A program made the position numbers and the translations under genes. The notes beneath the pieces were generated by a model, which was not told the origin of the DNA, searched no databases, and saw only the letters and a program-made list of their open reading frames with translations. Below, one piece after another: positions 26,346 to 35,431 of a stretch of 64,000 nt of DNA. Each line of letters begins with the position of its first letter. The first letter of the stretch is position 1. Origin of the DNA: Chitinivorax sp. PXF-14 (GTDB taxonomy: Bacteria; Pseudomonadota; Gammaproteobacteria; Burkholderiales; SCOH01); the NCBI RefSeq assembly GCF_040812015.1, contig NZ_JBFNXJ010000016.1, forward strand, positions 1-64,000. Reading direction: 5' to 3'.

Positions 26346-27671
26346 CTAACGCCCCATCACATTCAGGCCACAGATACGGATGGTTTCACCGGTGACGCCC
26401 ACCGCCTCCGGGCGCACGAGAAACGCGACCAGCTCGGCTACATCGCGCGGCTGGCCAGCCTGGCCCAGCGCGTTGAAGCGGCGGGCGATCTCGCGCACGG
26501 CGAAAGGCATCTGGGCCGTCATCGGCGTATCGATGAAGCCCGGCGCCACGGCATTGATGGCCGCGCCACGTTCGGCAAGCTTGCCCGCCATGGCGCGCAC
26601 GTAGCCGACGATGCCTGCCTTCGCTGTAGCATAGTTGGTTTGGCCGGCATTGCCCGCCAAGCCGGAAATCGACGACAACATGACGATGCGCGCATGGGGT
26701 GCCAGATGCCGCTCAAGCATGGCCTCGGTAACGCGCATGGCCGCATACAGATTCACGTCCAGTACGGTCTGCCAATCCTGCCGCGACAGGTTGCGGAAGG
26801 TGCGGTCGCGTGTGACACCCGCATTGTTGACCAGCACGTCGATACCGTCCGCAAACGGTATCAGCAACGGGGCCAGTTGTTTGCCCACGTCTGGCGCTGC
26901 CAGGTCGAGCTCGATCGCATGCCCGCCGAGCTCCGCCATGCGGGCCCCCAGTGTGGCGCCACCGGGCCGATCCAGGCCGATCACGCGCATGCCCTCTTCG
27001 GCCAGGCGCTGGGCAATGGCGAGGCCGATGCCCTGGCCCGCGCCGGTGACGAGCGCCGTCTGCCGGTCGAGCGATCGTTCAGTGGGGGCACGCTCGCCGC
27101 CTAACATGCCCGACACGTTGATGACCTGCCCGGACACATAGGCCGAGCGCCGCGATGCCAGGAAGGCCAGCCACGGCGCCAGGCTGGGGGCGGCGCCAGG
27201 CGCTGCAGACAGCACGTTGACGGTCGAACCCTTGCGGCCGATTTCCTTGGCAAGGCTGCGGCAAAAGCCGGTGATCGCTTCGGCGACTACAAAGGCATCG
27301 GGGTCGTCGCGATAGGCCGTCACGAAGATCACGCGGCTGTTTGGCCCGAGCGTCGAGAGGCGAGGGCAGAGCAGGCCGTAGAGATCGGCCAGATTGTCGG
27401 CGCTGGCCCAGCCCGACACATCGACCACCAGCGCCTCGCGCAACGGGCCGCCCTCAGGGGTGCCACGCTCGCCGAACAGCGCGGGCTGCGCTTCGGTGGC
27501 TGCCTGCAGCATGGGGCCGCACAGGATGGCACGGAGCGGGAGCTCGGCCATCTCGGCCGTGCGGAACGGGCCGTCGGCACGCAATAGCTCGGTCGCTATC
27601 GGCAGCGGCAGTCCGATGGCGCGCAACATGCGCAGCCAGCGCGGATTTACGGGGGGCGATAGGTGGTCCAT
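26346..27671 (-). CDS. High-molecular-weight FabG-like 3-oxoacyl reductase (SDR)
   Basis: This 441-residue protein has two Rossmann-type halves. The N-terminal half lacks a complete cofactor motif and is probably structural; the C-terminal half is an active SDR with ALVTGAGQGIGLAIAQRLAEEG, DVLVNNAGVTRD, and the Ser-Tyr-Lys catalytic set in VMLSSISGLAGNAGQ followed by TNYATAKAGI. This is the architecture of FabG4/HMwFabG proteins, which reduce 3-oxoacyl-CoA or -ACP with NAD(P)H. The ATG at 27671 was preferred to an in-frame TTG at 27713, which would add a Pro/Arg-rich stretch. It is upstream of the saccharopine dehydrogenase-like gene in the same direction, so the two likely form an operon. 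Confidence 0.85.
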   Translation of the reverse strand: MDHLSPPVNPRWLRMLRAIGLPLPIATELLRADGPFRTAEMAELPLRAILCGPMLQAATEAQPALFGERGTPEGGPLREALVVDVSGWASADNLADLYGLLCPRLSTLGPNSRVIFVTAYRDDPDAFVVAEAITGFCRSLAKEIGRKGSTVNVLSAAPGAAPSLAPWLAFLASRRSAYVSGQVINVSGMLGGERAPTERSLDRQTALVTGAGQGIGLAIAQRLAEEGMRVIGLDRPGGATLGARMAELGGHAIELDLAAPDVGKQLAPLLIPFADGIDVLVNNAGVTRDRTFRNLSRQDWQTVLDVNLYAAMRVTEAMLERHLAPHARIVMLSSISGLAGNAGQTNYATAKAGIVGYVRAMAGKLAERGAAINAVAPGFIDTPMTAQMPFAVREIARRFNALGQAGQPRDVAELVAFLVRPEAVGVTGETIRICGLNVMGR

Positions 27672-27950
27672 GTGGTCTCGGTGTCGGGTCGGTTGTGGGG
27701 GCTCAGTCGGCAATCCTGTTGTGTGCCGTTACCTGCGGGCACCCAGGCCGGGCAGGCATTGCCCGTGGCGGCGCGTGCATCGTCACTTAGGCAGTTCCCC
27801 AACTTGAGCGCCGATGCGAGGCGCGGGTAGTATCGGCTGGCGTTGGCAGGCTCTACTGCCTGACGCTACCGCTTTCTTTCGACATCGGATGCCAGTGTAG
27901 CAGACCCGCCCGTGGCTGCTGACGGCATTGCGCAAGGATTCCCGCACGCT

Positions 27951-28847
27951 ATGCAATCCCAGCGAAAAGCCTATCTGTACGGTCTGTCGGCCGTGCTCTG
28001 CTGGTCCACGGTGGCCACCGCGTTCAAGCTGAGTCTTGCGCACCTTTCCCCGGCGCAGCTGGTGCTGCATGCCAGCGCGACGTCGGCATTGTTCCTGGTG
28101 GGCTGGCTGGTGCTGCGTGGGCGCGGTGCCGAGCTGCTGGCTGGTATCCGTAGCGATTGGCGCAGCTCGCTGCTATTCGGCGCGCTCAACCCCTGCATCT
28201 ACTATCTGGTGCTGTTTCAGGCCTACAGCCGGCTGCCGGCACAGGAGGCGCAGGCCATCAACTACACCTGGGCGCTCACCATGGCCCTGCTATCCGTGCC
28301 CATCCTCAAGCAGCGGCTCAGGGCTTTTGACCTGCTGGCCGCCGCCTGCTGTTATCTGGGCGTGCTGACCATCGCCACCCACGGGCGGCCGTTTTCGCTC
28401 GAATTTTCCAACCTCGGCGGGGTGGCGTTCGCACTCGGCAGCACCCTGCTATGGTCGGCTTACTGGCTGTTGAATACGCGTGATCGGCGCGAACCCTTGC
28501 TCGGGCTCGCGCTCAATTTCCTGTTCAGCCTGCCGTTGATCGCGGCGTGGTGCGCCTGGCGTGGAGAGCTGGCCTGGCCGGCCTGGCAAGGCTTGGCGGG
28601 TGCCGCCTATGTCGGCGTGTTCGAGATGGGGCTGACTTTCGTGCTGTGGCTCAACGCGATGCGCCTGACCCGCAGCGCGGCGCGCATCTCCAACCTGATC
28701 TTTCTTTCGCCGCTGCTGTCGCTGTTCCTGATCCACTTCTTCGTGGGCGAGCCTATCCTGTCGTCGACGCTGGTCGGCCTCGGGCTGATTCTCGGTGGGC
28801 TCGCCTTGCAGCAATTGGGCGCACGCAGCGAGCAGGTGGCCGGCTGA
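27951..28847 (+). CDS. EamA-family drug/metabolite exporter
   Basis: The 298-residue product has ten hydrophobic segments in two EamA repeats (QSQRKAYLYGLSAVLCWSTVATAFKLSL and WSAYWLLNTRDRREPLLGLALNFLFSLPLI). It belongs to the DMT superfamily, exporters of metabolites or amino acids in the inner membrane; the substrate is not predictable. The start ATG 27951 is 12 bases after an AAGGA; an in-frame start at 27912 would precede the first membrane segment by 14 extra residues. It converges with srkA, with 7 bases between stop codons. Confidence 0.88.
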   Translation: MQSQRKAYLYGLSAVLCWSTVATAFKLSLAHLSPAQLVLHASATSALFLVGWLVLRGRGAELLAGIRSDWRSSLLFGALNPCIYYLVLFQAYSRLPAQEAQAINYTWALTMALLSVPILKQRLRAFDLLAAACCYLGVLTIATHGRPFSLEFSNLGGVAFALGSTLLWSAYWLLNTRDRREPLLGLALNFLFSLPLIAAWCAWRGELAWPAWQGLAGAAYVGVFEMGLTFVLWLNAMRLTRSAARISNLIFLSPLLSLFLIHFFVGEPILSSTLVGLGLILGGLALQQLGARSEQVAG

Positions 28848-28854
28848 TCGGCTG

Positions 28855-29835
28855 TTACACCACCAAGGGCGGCTCGTCGAGTGCAGCCATCTGTTCGCGT
28901 AGCGCGAGGATGTGGTCCTGCCAGAAGCGTTGCGTGTTGAACCAGGGAAACGCCGCCGGAAAGGCCGGGTCTGGCCAGCGCCGCGCGAGCCAGGCTGCGT
29001 AGTGCATCAGACGTAGCGTGCGCAGCGGCTCGATCAGACTGAGCTCGCGCTCGTCGAAATCGCTGAACTGGGTGTAGCCATCGAGTATTACGCCGAGCTG
29101 GCGCTGCTGGACCGAGCGTTCGCCACTGATCAGCATCCACAGGTCCTGAATGGCCGGCCCCATGCGGGCATCGTCGAAATCGACGAAATGCGGGCCGTCG
29201 GGCGTCCACAGGATGTTGCCTGGGTGGCAGTCGCCATGCAGGCGCAGCGCCGTGATGGCGCCGGCATCCGCCCAGCGTTGCGCAAGCCTTGCCAGCAGCT
29301 GTTCGGCCAGCGTCTGGTAGGGCAGGCGCAATTCGGGCGGCAGGAAGTCGTGTTCGAGCAGATAGGTGACCGATTCCGCACCAAAACTCGCGACATCGAT
29401 GGCTGGTCGATGCTGGAACGGCATCACACGGCCGATCGCATGGATGCGGCCCATGAAGCGGCCCAGCCATTCGAGCGTGCCTTCGTCTTCAAGCTCGGGC
29501 GCGCGCCCCGCCCGGCGGGGGCTTAGCGAGAAACGAAAGCCCTGGTGGACGAACAGGGTCCTGCCTTCGTGCACGAGTGGTGCCACCACGGGGATTTCGT
29601 TTTCGGCCAGCTTGAGCGTGAACGCGTGCTCTTCGTGGATGGCCTCGTCGGACCAGCGCCCAGGCCGGTAAAACTTGGCGATCAGCGGCGGGCCTTCTTC
29701 CTGGCCGACCTGGTAGACGCGGTTCTCATAACTGTTCAGCGCCAGCAGGCGGCCGTCGCAACGAAAGCCGGTGGCATCGACCGCGTCGAGTAGTGTGTCC
29801 GGCGTCAGGGCATCATAGGGGTGAGCGGTTTCCAT
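28855..29835 (-). CDS. srkA: Stress response serine/threonine kinase A (YihE/RdoA)
   Basis: The 326-residue product has the aminoglycoside-phosphotransferase-like kinase fold. ALNSYENRVYQVGQEEGPPLIAKFYRPGRWSDEAIHEEHAF corresponds to the glycine-rich and Lys region. LRLHGDCHPGNILW carries the catalytic Asp, and HFVDFDDARMGPAIQDLW the metal-binding Asp. Length and motifs match SrkA (328 residues in E. coli), a Ser/Thr kinase that protects against stress-linked death by counteracting MazF-type toxicity. It lies between the convergent EamA exporter and the phosphofructokinase; a start at 29835 gives METAHPYDALTPDTLLDAVD, as in the family. Confidence 0.93.
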   Translation of the reverse strand: METAHPYDALTPDTLLDAVDATGFRCDGRLLALNSYENRVYQVGQEEGPPLIAKFYRPGRWSDEAIHEEHAFTLKLAENEIPVVAPLVHEGRTLFVHQGFRFSLSPRRAGRAPELEDEGTLEWLGRFMGRIHAIGRVMPFQHRPAIDVASFGAESVTYLLEHDFLPPELRLPYQTLAEQLLARLAQRWADAGAITALRLHGDCHPGNILWTPDGPHFVDFDDARMGPAIQDLWMLISGERSVQQRQLGVILDGYTQFSDFDERELSLIEPLRTLRLMHYAAWLARRWPDPAFPAAFPWFNTQRFWQDHILALREQMAALDEPPLVV

Positions 29836-29871
29836 GGCGGCATTCTACGCGCCCCAGCGCAACAACGGGGC

Positions 29872-31101
29872 TTATCGCCGCGCTTTGGCGTGCCAGCCGA
29901 ATTGAGGTTGAAAATAATCGGGCAGGCCGTCGCGGAAGGGTGGATAGGCCTCGCCCTCGATCAGCGGCTGCAGCTGGCGGCGGCCGGCGACGCTGAGGTG
30001 AAAGCCTTCTTCGTCGAGAAACTCGCGCGGCAGCAGCCGGTCGCCGGTGATGACCTGCGCGAGCGGCACCGGGACGATGTCCCAGCGGTAAGGCGCATCG
30101 GCCAGACGGCGGATGGCTGGCATGAAGTCGCGCTGGCCCGCCAGGGCAAGTTCGATCGCCGCGCGGCCGACGGCCTCGGCCTGGGCGCAATCGGTGGCCG
30201 AGGCAAGATGGCGCGCGGCGCGCTGCAGGTAGTCAGCCACCGCCCAGTGGCATTTGTAGCCCAGCCGACTGGTCAAAAGTCGTGCCAGCAGCGGGGCGAT
30301 GCCGCCCAGTTGGCGGTCGCCGGCCGCATCGCGCTCGCCGATCGCGTGTATCGGCTGGCCGTCGGCGTCGGCCAGACCCTCGGCGACGGCGATCGAACAG
30401 TAGCCGATGGTGTCCACCGTCGCTTGCACCTTGGCCAGGAAGCGGACCTCATCGAACGCGATCTCGGGGCACAGCAGCAGGTGGGGGCCTTCTTCCGGTG
30501 CCCGCGAGGCCAGGCCACATGCGGCGGTCAGCCAGCCGGCATAGCGGCCCATGGTTTCGAGGATGAACACCTTGCTCGAACTGCGCGACATCGAGGCCAG
30601 ATCGAGGCTGGCTTCCTGGATGGCCGTCGCCAGGTATTTCGCGGTCGAGCCGAAGCCGGGGCAGCAGTCGGTATGCGGCAGATCGTTGTCGATGGTCTTG
30701 GGAATGTGGGCCGTGATCAGCGGATAGCCGGCCGCCCGCGCCGCCCGCGCGATGTCGAGGCAGGCATGGGCGGAGCCGCCGCCGCCGTTGTAAAAGAAGT
30801 AGCCGATGTCGTGGGTGCGGAACACATCCAGCAGGCGGGCCAGGTCTGCGTCGTTCAGCACGTGACGGCAGGCACCGAACGCACCGCCCGGCGTGCAGGC
30901 CAGACGCGCGAGGTCGTCGCTGGTGAAGGCGCCGGTGTCGAACAGCATGTCATCGAGCGCGCCGAGCACGCCATCGTGCGCGGCGAACAGCTTGCCCGGC
31001 TGCTGCAGCTTGCGCCATGCGCGTATCAACCCGACGGCAGAGGCATTGATGACGCTGGTGACACCGCCGGCCTGGGCGTAGATGGCATTCACTGCGCTCA
31101 T
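29872..31101 (-). CDS. 6-phosphofructokinase, probably diphosphate-dependent, with altered GGD motif
   Basis: The 409-residue product contains the PFK core: YAQAGGVTSVINASAVGLI, ITAHIPKTIDNDLPHTD, and FILETMGRYAGWLTAA. The substrate-binding PKTIDND has Lys where ATP-dependent enzymes have Gly, which marks the PPi-dependent type. The phosphate-binding loop reads FFYNGGGGSAHA, so the metal-chelating Asp of the usual GGD[GD] motif is Gly. It would convert fructose 6-phosphate and PPi to fructose 1,6-bisphosphate reversibly. The ATG at 31101 has GAGAGGAT upstream and gives MSAVNAIYAQAGG; longer frames are unsupported. The gene lies downstream of adk in the same direction, behind the adk terminator. 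Confidence 0.88.
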   Translation of the reverse strand: MSAVNAIYAQAGGVTSVINASAVGLIRAWRKLQQPGKLFAAHDGVLGALDDMLFDTGAFTSDDLARLACTPGGAFGACRHVLNDADLARLLDVFRTHDIGYFFYNGGGGSAHACLDIARAARAAGYPLITAHIPKTIDNDLPHTDCCPGFGSTAKYLATAIQEASLDLASMSRSSSKVFILETMGRYAGWLTAACGLASRAPEEGPHLLLCPEIAFDEVRFLAKVQATVDTIGYCSIAVAEGLADADGQPIHAIGERDAAGDRQLGGIAPLLARLLTSRLGYKCHWAVADYLQRAARHLASATDCAQAEAVGRAAIELALAGQRDFMPAIRRLADAPYRWDIVPVPLAQVITGDRLLPREFLDEEGFHLSVAGRRQLQPLIEGEAYPPFRDGLPDYFQPQFGWHAKARR

Positions 31102-31162
31102 GTCGCATCCTCTCTTGGCTGATGCAACAGTTGTAACCGTGGCGTGGGCCGCTGGCAAGCGG

Positions 31163-31197
31163 GCAAAGAAAAACGCCTCACCCAGGGGGGAGGCGTT
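31163..31197 (-). terminator. Rho-independent terminator of the exbB-adk operon
   Basis: AACGCCTC (31172-31179) and GAGGCGTT (31190-31197) form an 8-bp stem. On the minus strand it is followed by a T-rich run (A-rich 31163-31172 on plus), between adk and the phosphofructokinase gene. Confidence 0.85.
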
Positions 31198-31219
31198 TGC
31201 GTGCTGCGTCGGTGCCCGA

Positions 31220-31891
<672 letters not shown>

Positions 31892-31975
31892 TTACGGGAC
31901 GTTGCCGTCCCATTCTCTTTAACCTGTAGCGTTATGGCCTTGCCAGCCGGCGAGCCGGCGGATCTGGCTATGGTT

Positions 31976-32749
31976 TTACTGATCGTGCATCCCGGCCACG
32001 AGGGCGCGGACCCGTTCCAGGTCTTCTGCCGTATCCACGCCCGGTGCTGGGGCTGAGGCGGCGATATGGACGCTGATCGGGTGGCCATGCCACATCACGC
32101 GCAATTGCTCCAGCGCCTCATACTGCTCGATGGCGCAGGGCGCGAGCGAGCGGTAGGTACGCAGGAAATGGGCGCGATAGGCATAGATGCCGATGTGCCG
32201 GAAGACCGGTAGGCCGGCCGGCAGGGCTTCGCGGTTTTGGGCGAAGGCATCCCGTGCATACGGGATAGGGGCGCGGCTGAAGTACAGCGCGCGGCCAGCG
32301 TGGTCAAGCACGACTTTGACCACATTGGGGTTGAATAGGTGTTCCGCCTCGTCGATGGCATGGCAGGCGGTGGCCATGGGGGCCTCGGGATGCTCGGCGA
32401 GCTGGCGTGCCACGGCGTCGATCAGCGCCGGGTCGATCAGCGGCTCGTCACCCTGCACGTTGACGACGATGGTGTCGTCGGGCAGTGCCAGCTTGTCGGC
32501 TACCTCGGCCAGCCGGTCGGTACCGGAGGCGTGGTCGGGCGAGGTCATCACCGGCTCGAAGCCACAGCCACGCACCGCGTCGGCGATGCCAGCGTGGTCG
32601 GTGGCGACATACACGGCGCGCGCGGCCGACAGCCTGGCACGCTCGGCCACGCGCACGATCATCGGCTTGCCGCCGATATCGAGCAGCGGCTTGCCGGGCA
32701 GGCGCGTGGAGGCATGTCGCGCCGGGGTGACGACGATGAATTCGGTCAT
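31976..32749 (-). CDS. kdsB: 3-deoxy-manno-octulosonate cytidylyltransferase
   Basis: The 257-residue product matches Kds[78 protein letters not shown] and [12 protein letters not shown]. It couples CTP to Kdo, giving CMP-Kdo for LPS lipid A-core assembly. It is 16 bases downstream of the Trm112-like gene and part of the envelope operon with lpxK, so its context agrees with LPS synthesis. Confidence 0.97.
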   Translation of the reverse strand: MTEFIVVTPARHASTRLPGKPLLDIGGKPMIVRVAERARLSAARAVYVATDHAGIADAVRGCGFEPVMTSPDHASGTDRLAEVADKLALPDDTIVVNVQGDEPLIDPALIDAVARQLAEHPEAPMATACHAIDEAEHLFNPNVVKVVLDHAGRALYFSRAPIPYARDAFAQNREALPAGLPVFRHIGIYAYRAHFLRTYRSLAPCAIEQYEALEQLRVMWHGHPISVHIAASAPAPGVDTAEDLERVRALVAGMHDQ

Positions 32750-32765
32750 GGAGATGCCGCCCTGC

Positions 32766-32945
32766 TTACACTTCTTCTTCTGCAGGCAGCTGGCGCGCTT
32801 CTTCTTCCAGCATCACGGGGATGCCGTCCTTGAGCGGGAAGGCAAGGCGATCGGCCTTGCAGACGAGTTCGGATTCCGCCTTTTTGTACACGAGCGGGCC
32901 CTTGCAGATCGGGCAGACGAGAATTTCAAGCAGCTTGGGGTCCAT
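32766..32945 (-). CDS. Trm112-family small zinc-binding-like protein (YcaR)
   Basis: A 59-residue [23 protein letters not shown], a CxxC pair, then [23 protein letters not shown] and an acidic tail. This is the conserved YcaR/Trm112-like family, found between lpxK and kdsB in many proteobacteria, exactly as here. Its role is not settled; eukaryotic Trm112 is a methyltransferase activator. Its start overlaps the 3' end of lpxK by 20 bases, so translation is probably coupled. The second Cys pair expected for a full zinc knuckle is reduced to a single Cys here. Confidence 0.9.
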   Translation of the reverse strand: MDPKLLEILVCPICKGPLVYKKAESELVCKADRLAFPLKDGIPVMLEEEARQLPAEEEV

Positions 32946-33936
32946 GCATCTTCCTCAGTGTATCGGCGACGAACTGGGCCAGGTCTGGCTCCACTTCTGC
33001 CGACACCGGTAAGGCCCAGATTCTAGCATCTTTTGCGCCGCAACATTTAACCGCGTCTTTTTCCGTCAACAAGATAGCGTCGGCGTCGGGGAAGGCCAGG
33101 TCCGACGGCGCATAGGCGTGGTGATCGGGAAATGCATGGCATTCCGCCTCGATGCCGAGCCGTTTGAGATGGTCAAAAAAGCGTTGTGGATTGCCGATGC
33201 CGGCCACCGCCACCACACGCATGCTCTGGAAATGGCTGGCGCTGGCGCAGAGTGCCGGATCGGCGAGGTTGGTGAAGCGCTCACCCTGCAGGCGCATGCG
33301 AAAACGGGGGGTGGAGGCCGGCGTGGCGACCTCTGCCTGCCCGTTCAGCACGACGGCCGACACCCGGCGCAGGCGCCGGTACGGCTCGCGCAGCGGGCCG
33401 GCAGGCAGCAGCAGGCCGTTGCCGAAAGCGCGCGCCGTATCGACCACGCACAGCTCGATGTCGCGCTGCAGGCGATAGTGCTGCAGCCCGTCATCGCAGA
33501 CCAGGATGTTGCAGCTCGGGTGCTCGGCCAGCAGCGCCCGGCCTGCGGCCGCCCGGTCGCGGCCGACGAACACCGGGCAGCCGGTGCGCTGGGCCATCAG
33601 CACCGGCTCGTCGCCGACGTCGGCTGGCGCCGAGGCTGGCGTTACCGCGGCGATACCGCGAATCTGGCCACCATAGCCGCGGCTGATGATGCCTGGCCGA
33701 TAACCGAGCTGGCGCAAGCCCGCCACCAACGCGATCGTGAGGGGGGTCTTGCCCGCGCCGCCGACCGTGATGTTGCCGACCACCACGACCGGCACCGGCA
33801 GTTTCACCGACTGTTTCCAGCCGGCCTGGAACAGGCCACGGCGTATGCTGGCGACGGCGCCGAACAGCAGCGTCAGCGGCAGCAATGGCAGAGTGAGCGC
33901 GGAAGTACGGTACCAGAGCCGTTCGATGGCAGACAT
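32926..33936 (-). CDS. lpxK: Tetraacyldisaccharide 4'-kinase
   Basis: The 336-residue product has an N-terminal membrane segment ([20 protein letters not shown]), the Walker [20 protein letters not shown], and the conserved [33 protein letters not shown] and [16 protein letters not shown] motifs. LpxK adds the 4'-phosphate to lipid A precursor at the inner face of the inner membrane. The ATG at 33936 ([12 protein letters not shown]) fits the family; the frame continues open upstream without a supported start. It is preceded by exbD across a terminator-like hairpin and overlaps the Trm112-like gene by 20 bases. Confidence 0.96.
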   Translation of the reverse strand: MSAIERLWYRTSALTLPLLPLTLLFGAVASIRRGLFQAGWKQSVKLPVPVVVVGNITVGGAGKTPLTIALVAGLRQLGYRPGIISRGYGGQIRGIAAVTPASAPADVGDEPVLMAQRTGCPVFVGRDRAAAGRALLAEHPSCNILVCDDGLQHYRLQRDIELCVVDTARAFGNGLLLPAGPLREPYRRLRRVSAVVLNGQAEVATPASTPRFRMRLQGERFTNLADPALCASASHFQSMRVVAVAGIGNPQRFFDHLKRLGIEAECHAFPDHHAYAPSDLAFPDADAILLTEKDAVKCCGAKDARIWALPVSAEVEPDLAQFVADTLRKMHGPQAA

Positions 33937-33966
33937 GGGGCGGGTGGAGGGGGAAAGCCCGAAGCA

Positions 33967-33993
33967 TAAAACAAAACCGCCCACGAGGGGCGG
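33967..33993 (-). terminator. Terminator-like hairpin between exbD and lpxK
   Basis: CCGCCC (33977-33982) and GGGCGG (33988-33993) pair with a 5-base loop. On the minus strand a run TTTTGTTTT follows. It could partly terminate exbBD transcripts and lower expression of lpxK-kdsB-adk. Confidence 0.75.
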
Positions 33994-34018
33994 CTTGTCC
34001 TGCGCGACCGGGCCTTGC

Positions 34019-34438
34019 TTACTGGCCGGTGGATTGCGTCGCGAAAGTGATGCGGGCGAAACCGGCGAAGCGCGCGGCCTCCATGACATTGACCACCGAC
34101 TGGTGAGTGGCCTTGGCATCGGCGTTGATGATGATGACCGGGTCCTTCTGGGCGCCGGCGGCTTTCTTCATCTCGACGCTGAAGGCTTCCGGGCTCTGGA
34201 AGGCAATCAGGGCGTTGTTGATCATGTAGCGACCGTTCGCATCCACCGCGACGTCGAGCTCGGCAGGCTTGTCTGCGGGCTTCTCGGCATCGGCCTGCGG
34301 CAGGTTGATCTGCATTTCGGCGTAGCGCGAGTAGGTGGTGGTGACCATCAGGAAGATCAGGATCACCAGCAGCACGTCGATCAGCGGAATGAAATTGATC
34401 TCCGGCTCTTCGTGCAGCTTGCCTTTGCGGAAATTCAT
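34019..34438 (-). CDS. exbD: ExbD/TolR-type biopolymer transport protein
   Basis: The 139-residue product has a single N-terminal membrane segment in NFRKGKLHEEPEINFIPLIDVLLVILIFLMVTTTYSRYAEMQINLPQAD, with the conserved Asp of PLIDVLLVIL that carries protons. A periplasmic domain follows. With ExbB it energises TonB-dependent outer-membrane transport or Tol-type envelope functions. No tonB gene is next to it, so which system it serves is not certain. It begins 12 bases after exbB, and its context with lpxK is the standard betaproteobacterial arrangement. Confidence 0.93.
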   Translation of the reverse strand: MNFRKGKLHEEPEINFIPLIDVLLVILIFLMVTTTYSRYAEMQINLPQADAEKPADKPAELDVAVDANGRYMINNALIAFQSPEAFSVEMKKAAGAQKDPVIIINADAKATHQSVVNVMEAARFAGFARITFATQSTGQ

Positions 34439-34450
34439 GGCTGGCTCCGC

Positions 34451-35059
34451 TTAGATCTTGCGTTCGCCATGGACGACTTCGACGAGCTTGATCGCCTGCT
34501 GTTCCATATCCACGGTCAGCGAATCGATCTTGCCCTTGAAGTGGCGGTAGAAGCCCATCGACGGCACGGCCACGACGATGCCCATGGCGGTGTTGTAGAG
34601 CGCCACCGAGATGCCGTGAGCGAGCACGGCCGGGTTGTTGCCGGTAGGCGCTTGCGAACCGAAGATCTCGATCATGCCGATCACGGTGCCCAGCAGGCCC
34701 ATCAGCGGCGACAGCGACGCGATGGTGCCAAGCGTGGTGAGGAAGCGCGACAGGTCGTGCACTACGGCCGAGCCAGCTTCTTCGATCGACTCTTTCATCA
34801 CGTCGCGCGAGCTGTTGACATTGCGCAGGCCCGCCGCGAAGATGCGGCCCAGTTGCGAGCCGTGGCCCAGCTTGGTGAGCATTTCCTGGCTCACGCCGCC
34901 CGAGCGGTAGTCCTGCACCACCTTGTTCAGCAGGCCCTTGGGCGCGACGACGTCGTTGCGCAGCGACAGCAGGCGCTCGATGATGATGGTGACGGCGGCG
35001 ATCGATGCCAGAATCAGTGGATAGATGGGCCAGCCGGCGGCCTGGATGATGGATAACAC
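34451..35059 (-). CDS. exbB: ExbB/TolQ-type proton channel protein
   Basis: The 202-residue product has three membrane segments: MLSIIQAAGWPIYPLILASIAAVTIIIERLLSL; TIASLSPLMGLLGTVIGMIEIFG; and ISVALYNTAMGIVVAVPSMGFYRHF. The last two carry the LxGLLGTVxGM and AL(x)TAxGLxVAIP motifs of MotA/TolQ/ExbB proteins. It forms the pentameric proton channel around ExbD in the inner membrane. The GTG start at 35059 has GGAG upstream; the longer frame up to 35170 has no supported start. It is the first gene of the envelope operon and faces a long regulatory-looking region. Confidence 0.93.
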   Translation of the reverse strand: MLSIIQAAGWPIYPLILASIAAVTIIIERLLSLRNDVVAPKGLLNKVVQDYRSGGVSQEMLTKLGHGSQLGRIFAAGLRNVNSSRDVMKESIEEAGSAVVHDLSRFLTTLGTIASLSPLMGLLGTVIGMIEIFGSQAPTGNNPAVLAHGISVALYNTAMGIVVAVPSMGFYRHFKGKIDSLTVDMEQQAIKLVEVVHGERKI

Positions 35060-35431
35060 GGTGACTCCGTTCCTCGCGAATTCGTTGATACGCTTGGCGC
35101 AACGGCGGCCAGGCGCTTGTTTCAAGGGTGCTAACTTTAGCCGGTCGGTGTGGCTTCGGCAAGTATGCACTTGTCAATATTTGCCGCCTGCCGGCGCGCT
35201 GTGGATACCTTGGTGGGTTTATCGTGCCAGGCTTGTAAGAAATGTGGATAAGTTTGTGGATTGACACGGAGAAAACCGCTCCCGGCCTGGCCATATCGGC
35301 AGACTGGTCCGTTTTTAGAGTGTCAATTCTAAAATAATCCTAGGTAAAACAAATCTTTACCGGTGTTGGCTTGCGCCTGCGGCAGCGATTGCGCTCAGGC
35401 GGCACGGACGCCGGGTTGTGGATGAATCCCC
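35060..35431. promoter_or_regulatory. exbB/xseA divergent region with DnaA-box-like repeats and AT-rich dyads
   Basis: This 372-bp stretch has no gene. It contains TGTGGAT-core 9-mers at 35200-35208 (ending AC), 35243-35251 (TGTGGATAA, the perfect complement of DnaA box TTATCCACA), 35255-35263 (ending TG) and 35417-35425 (ending GA), all in one orientation. It also holds TTTTAGA/TCTAAAA (35313-35319 with 35328-35334) and GGTAAA/TTTACC (35343-35348 with 35356-35361), inside an AT-rich segment of about 50 bp (35311-35360). It must also carry the promoters of both divergent genes. Confidence 0.5.

Noticed and set aside
35060-35200. Fur box ahead of exbB
   Set aside because: No sequence close to the GATAATGATAATCATTATC-type consensus was found near the exbB start.
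35060-35431. Chromosomal replication origin
   Set aside because: Box cluster and AT-rich stretch are suggestive, but dnaA, dnaN, gidA or parAB are not here and GC skew cannot be judged from this window.
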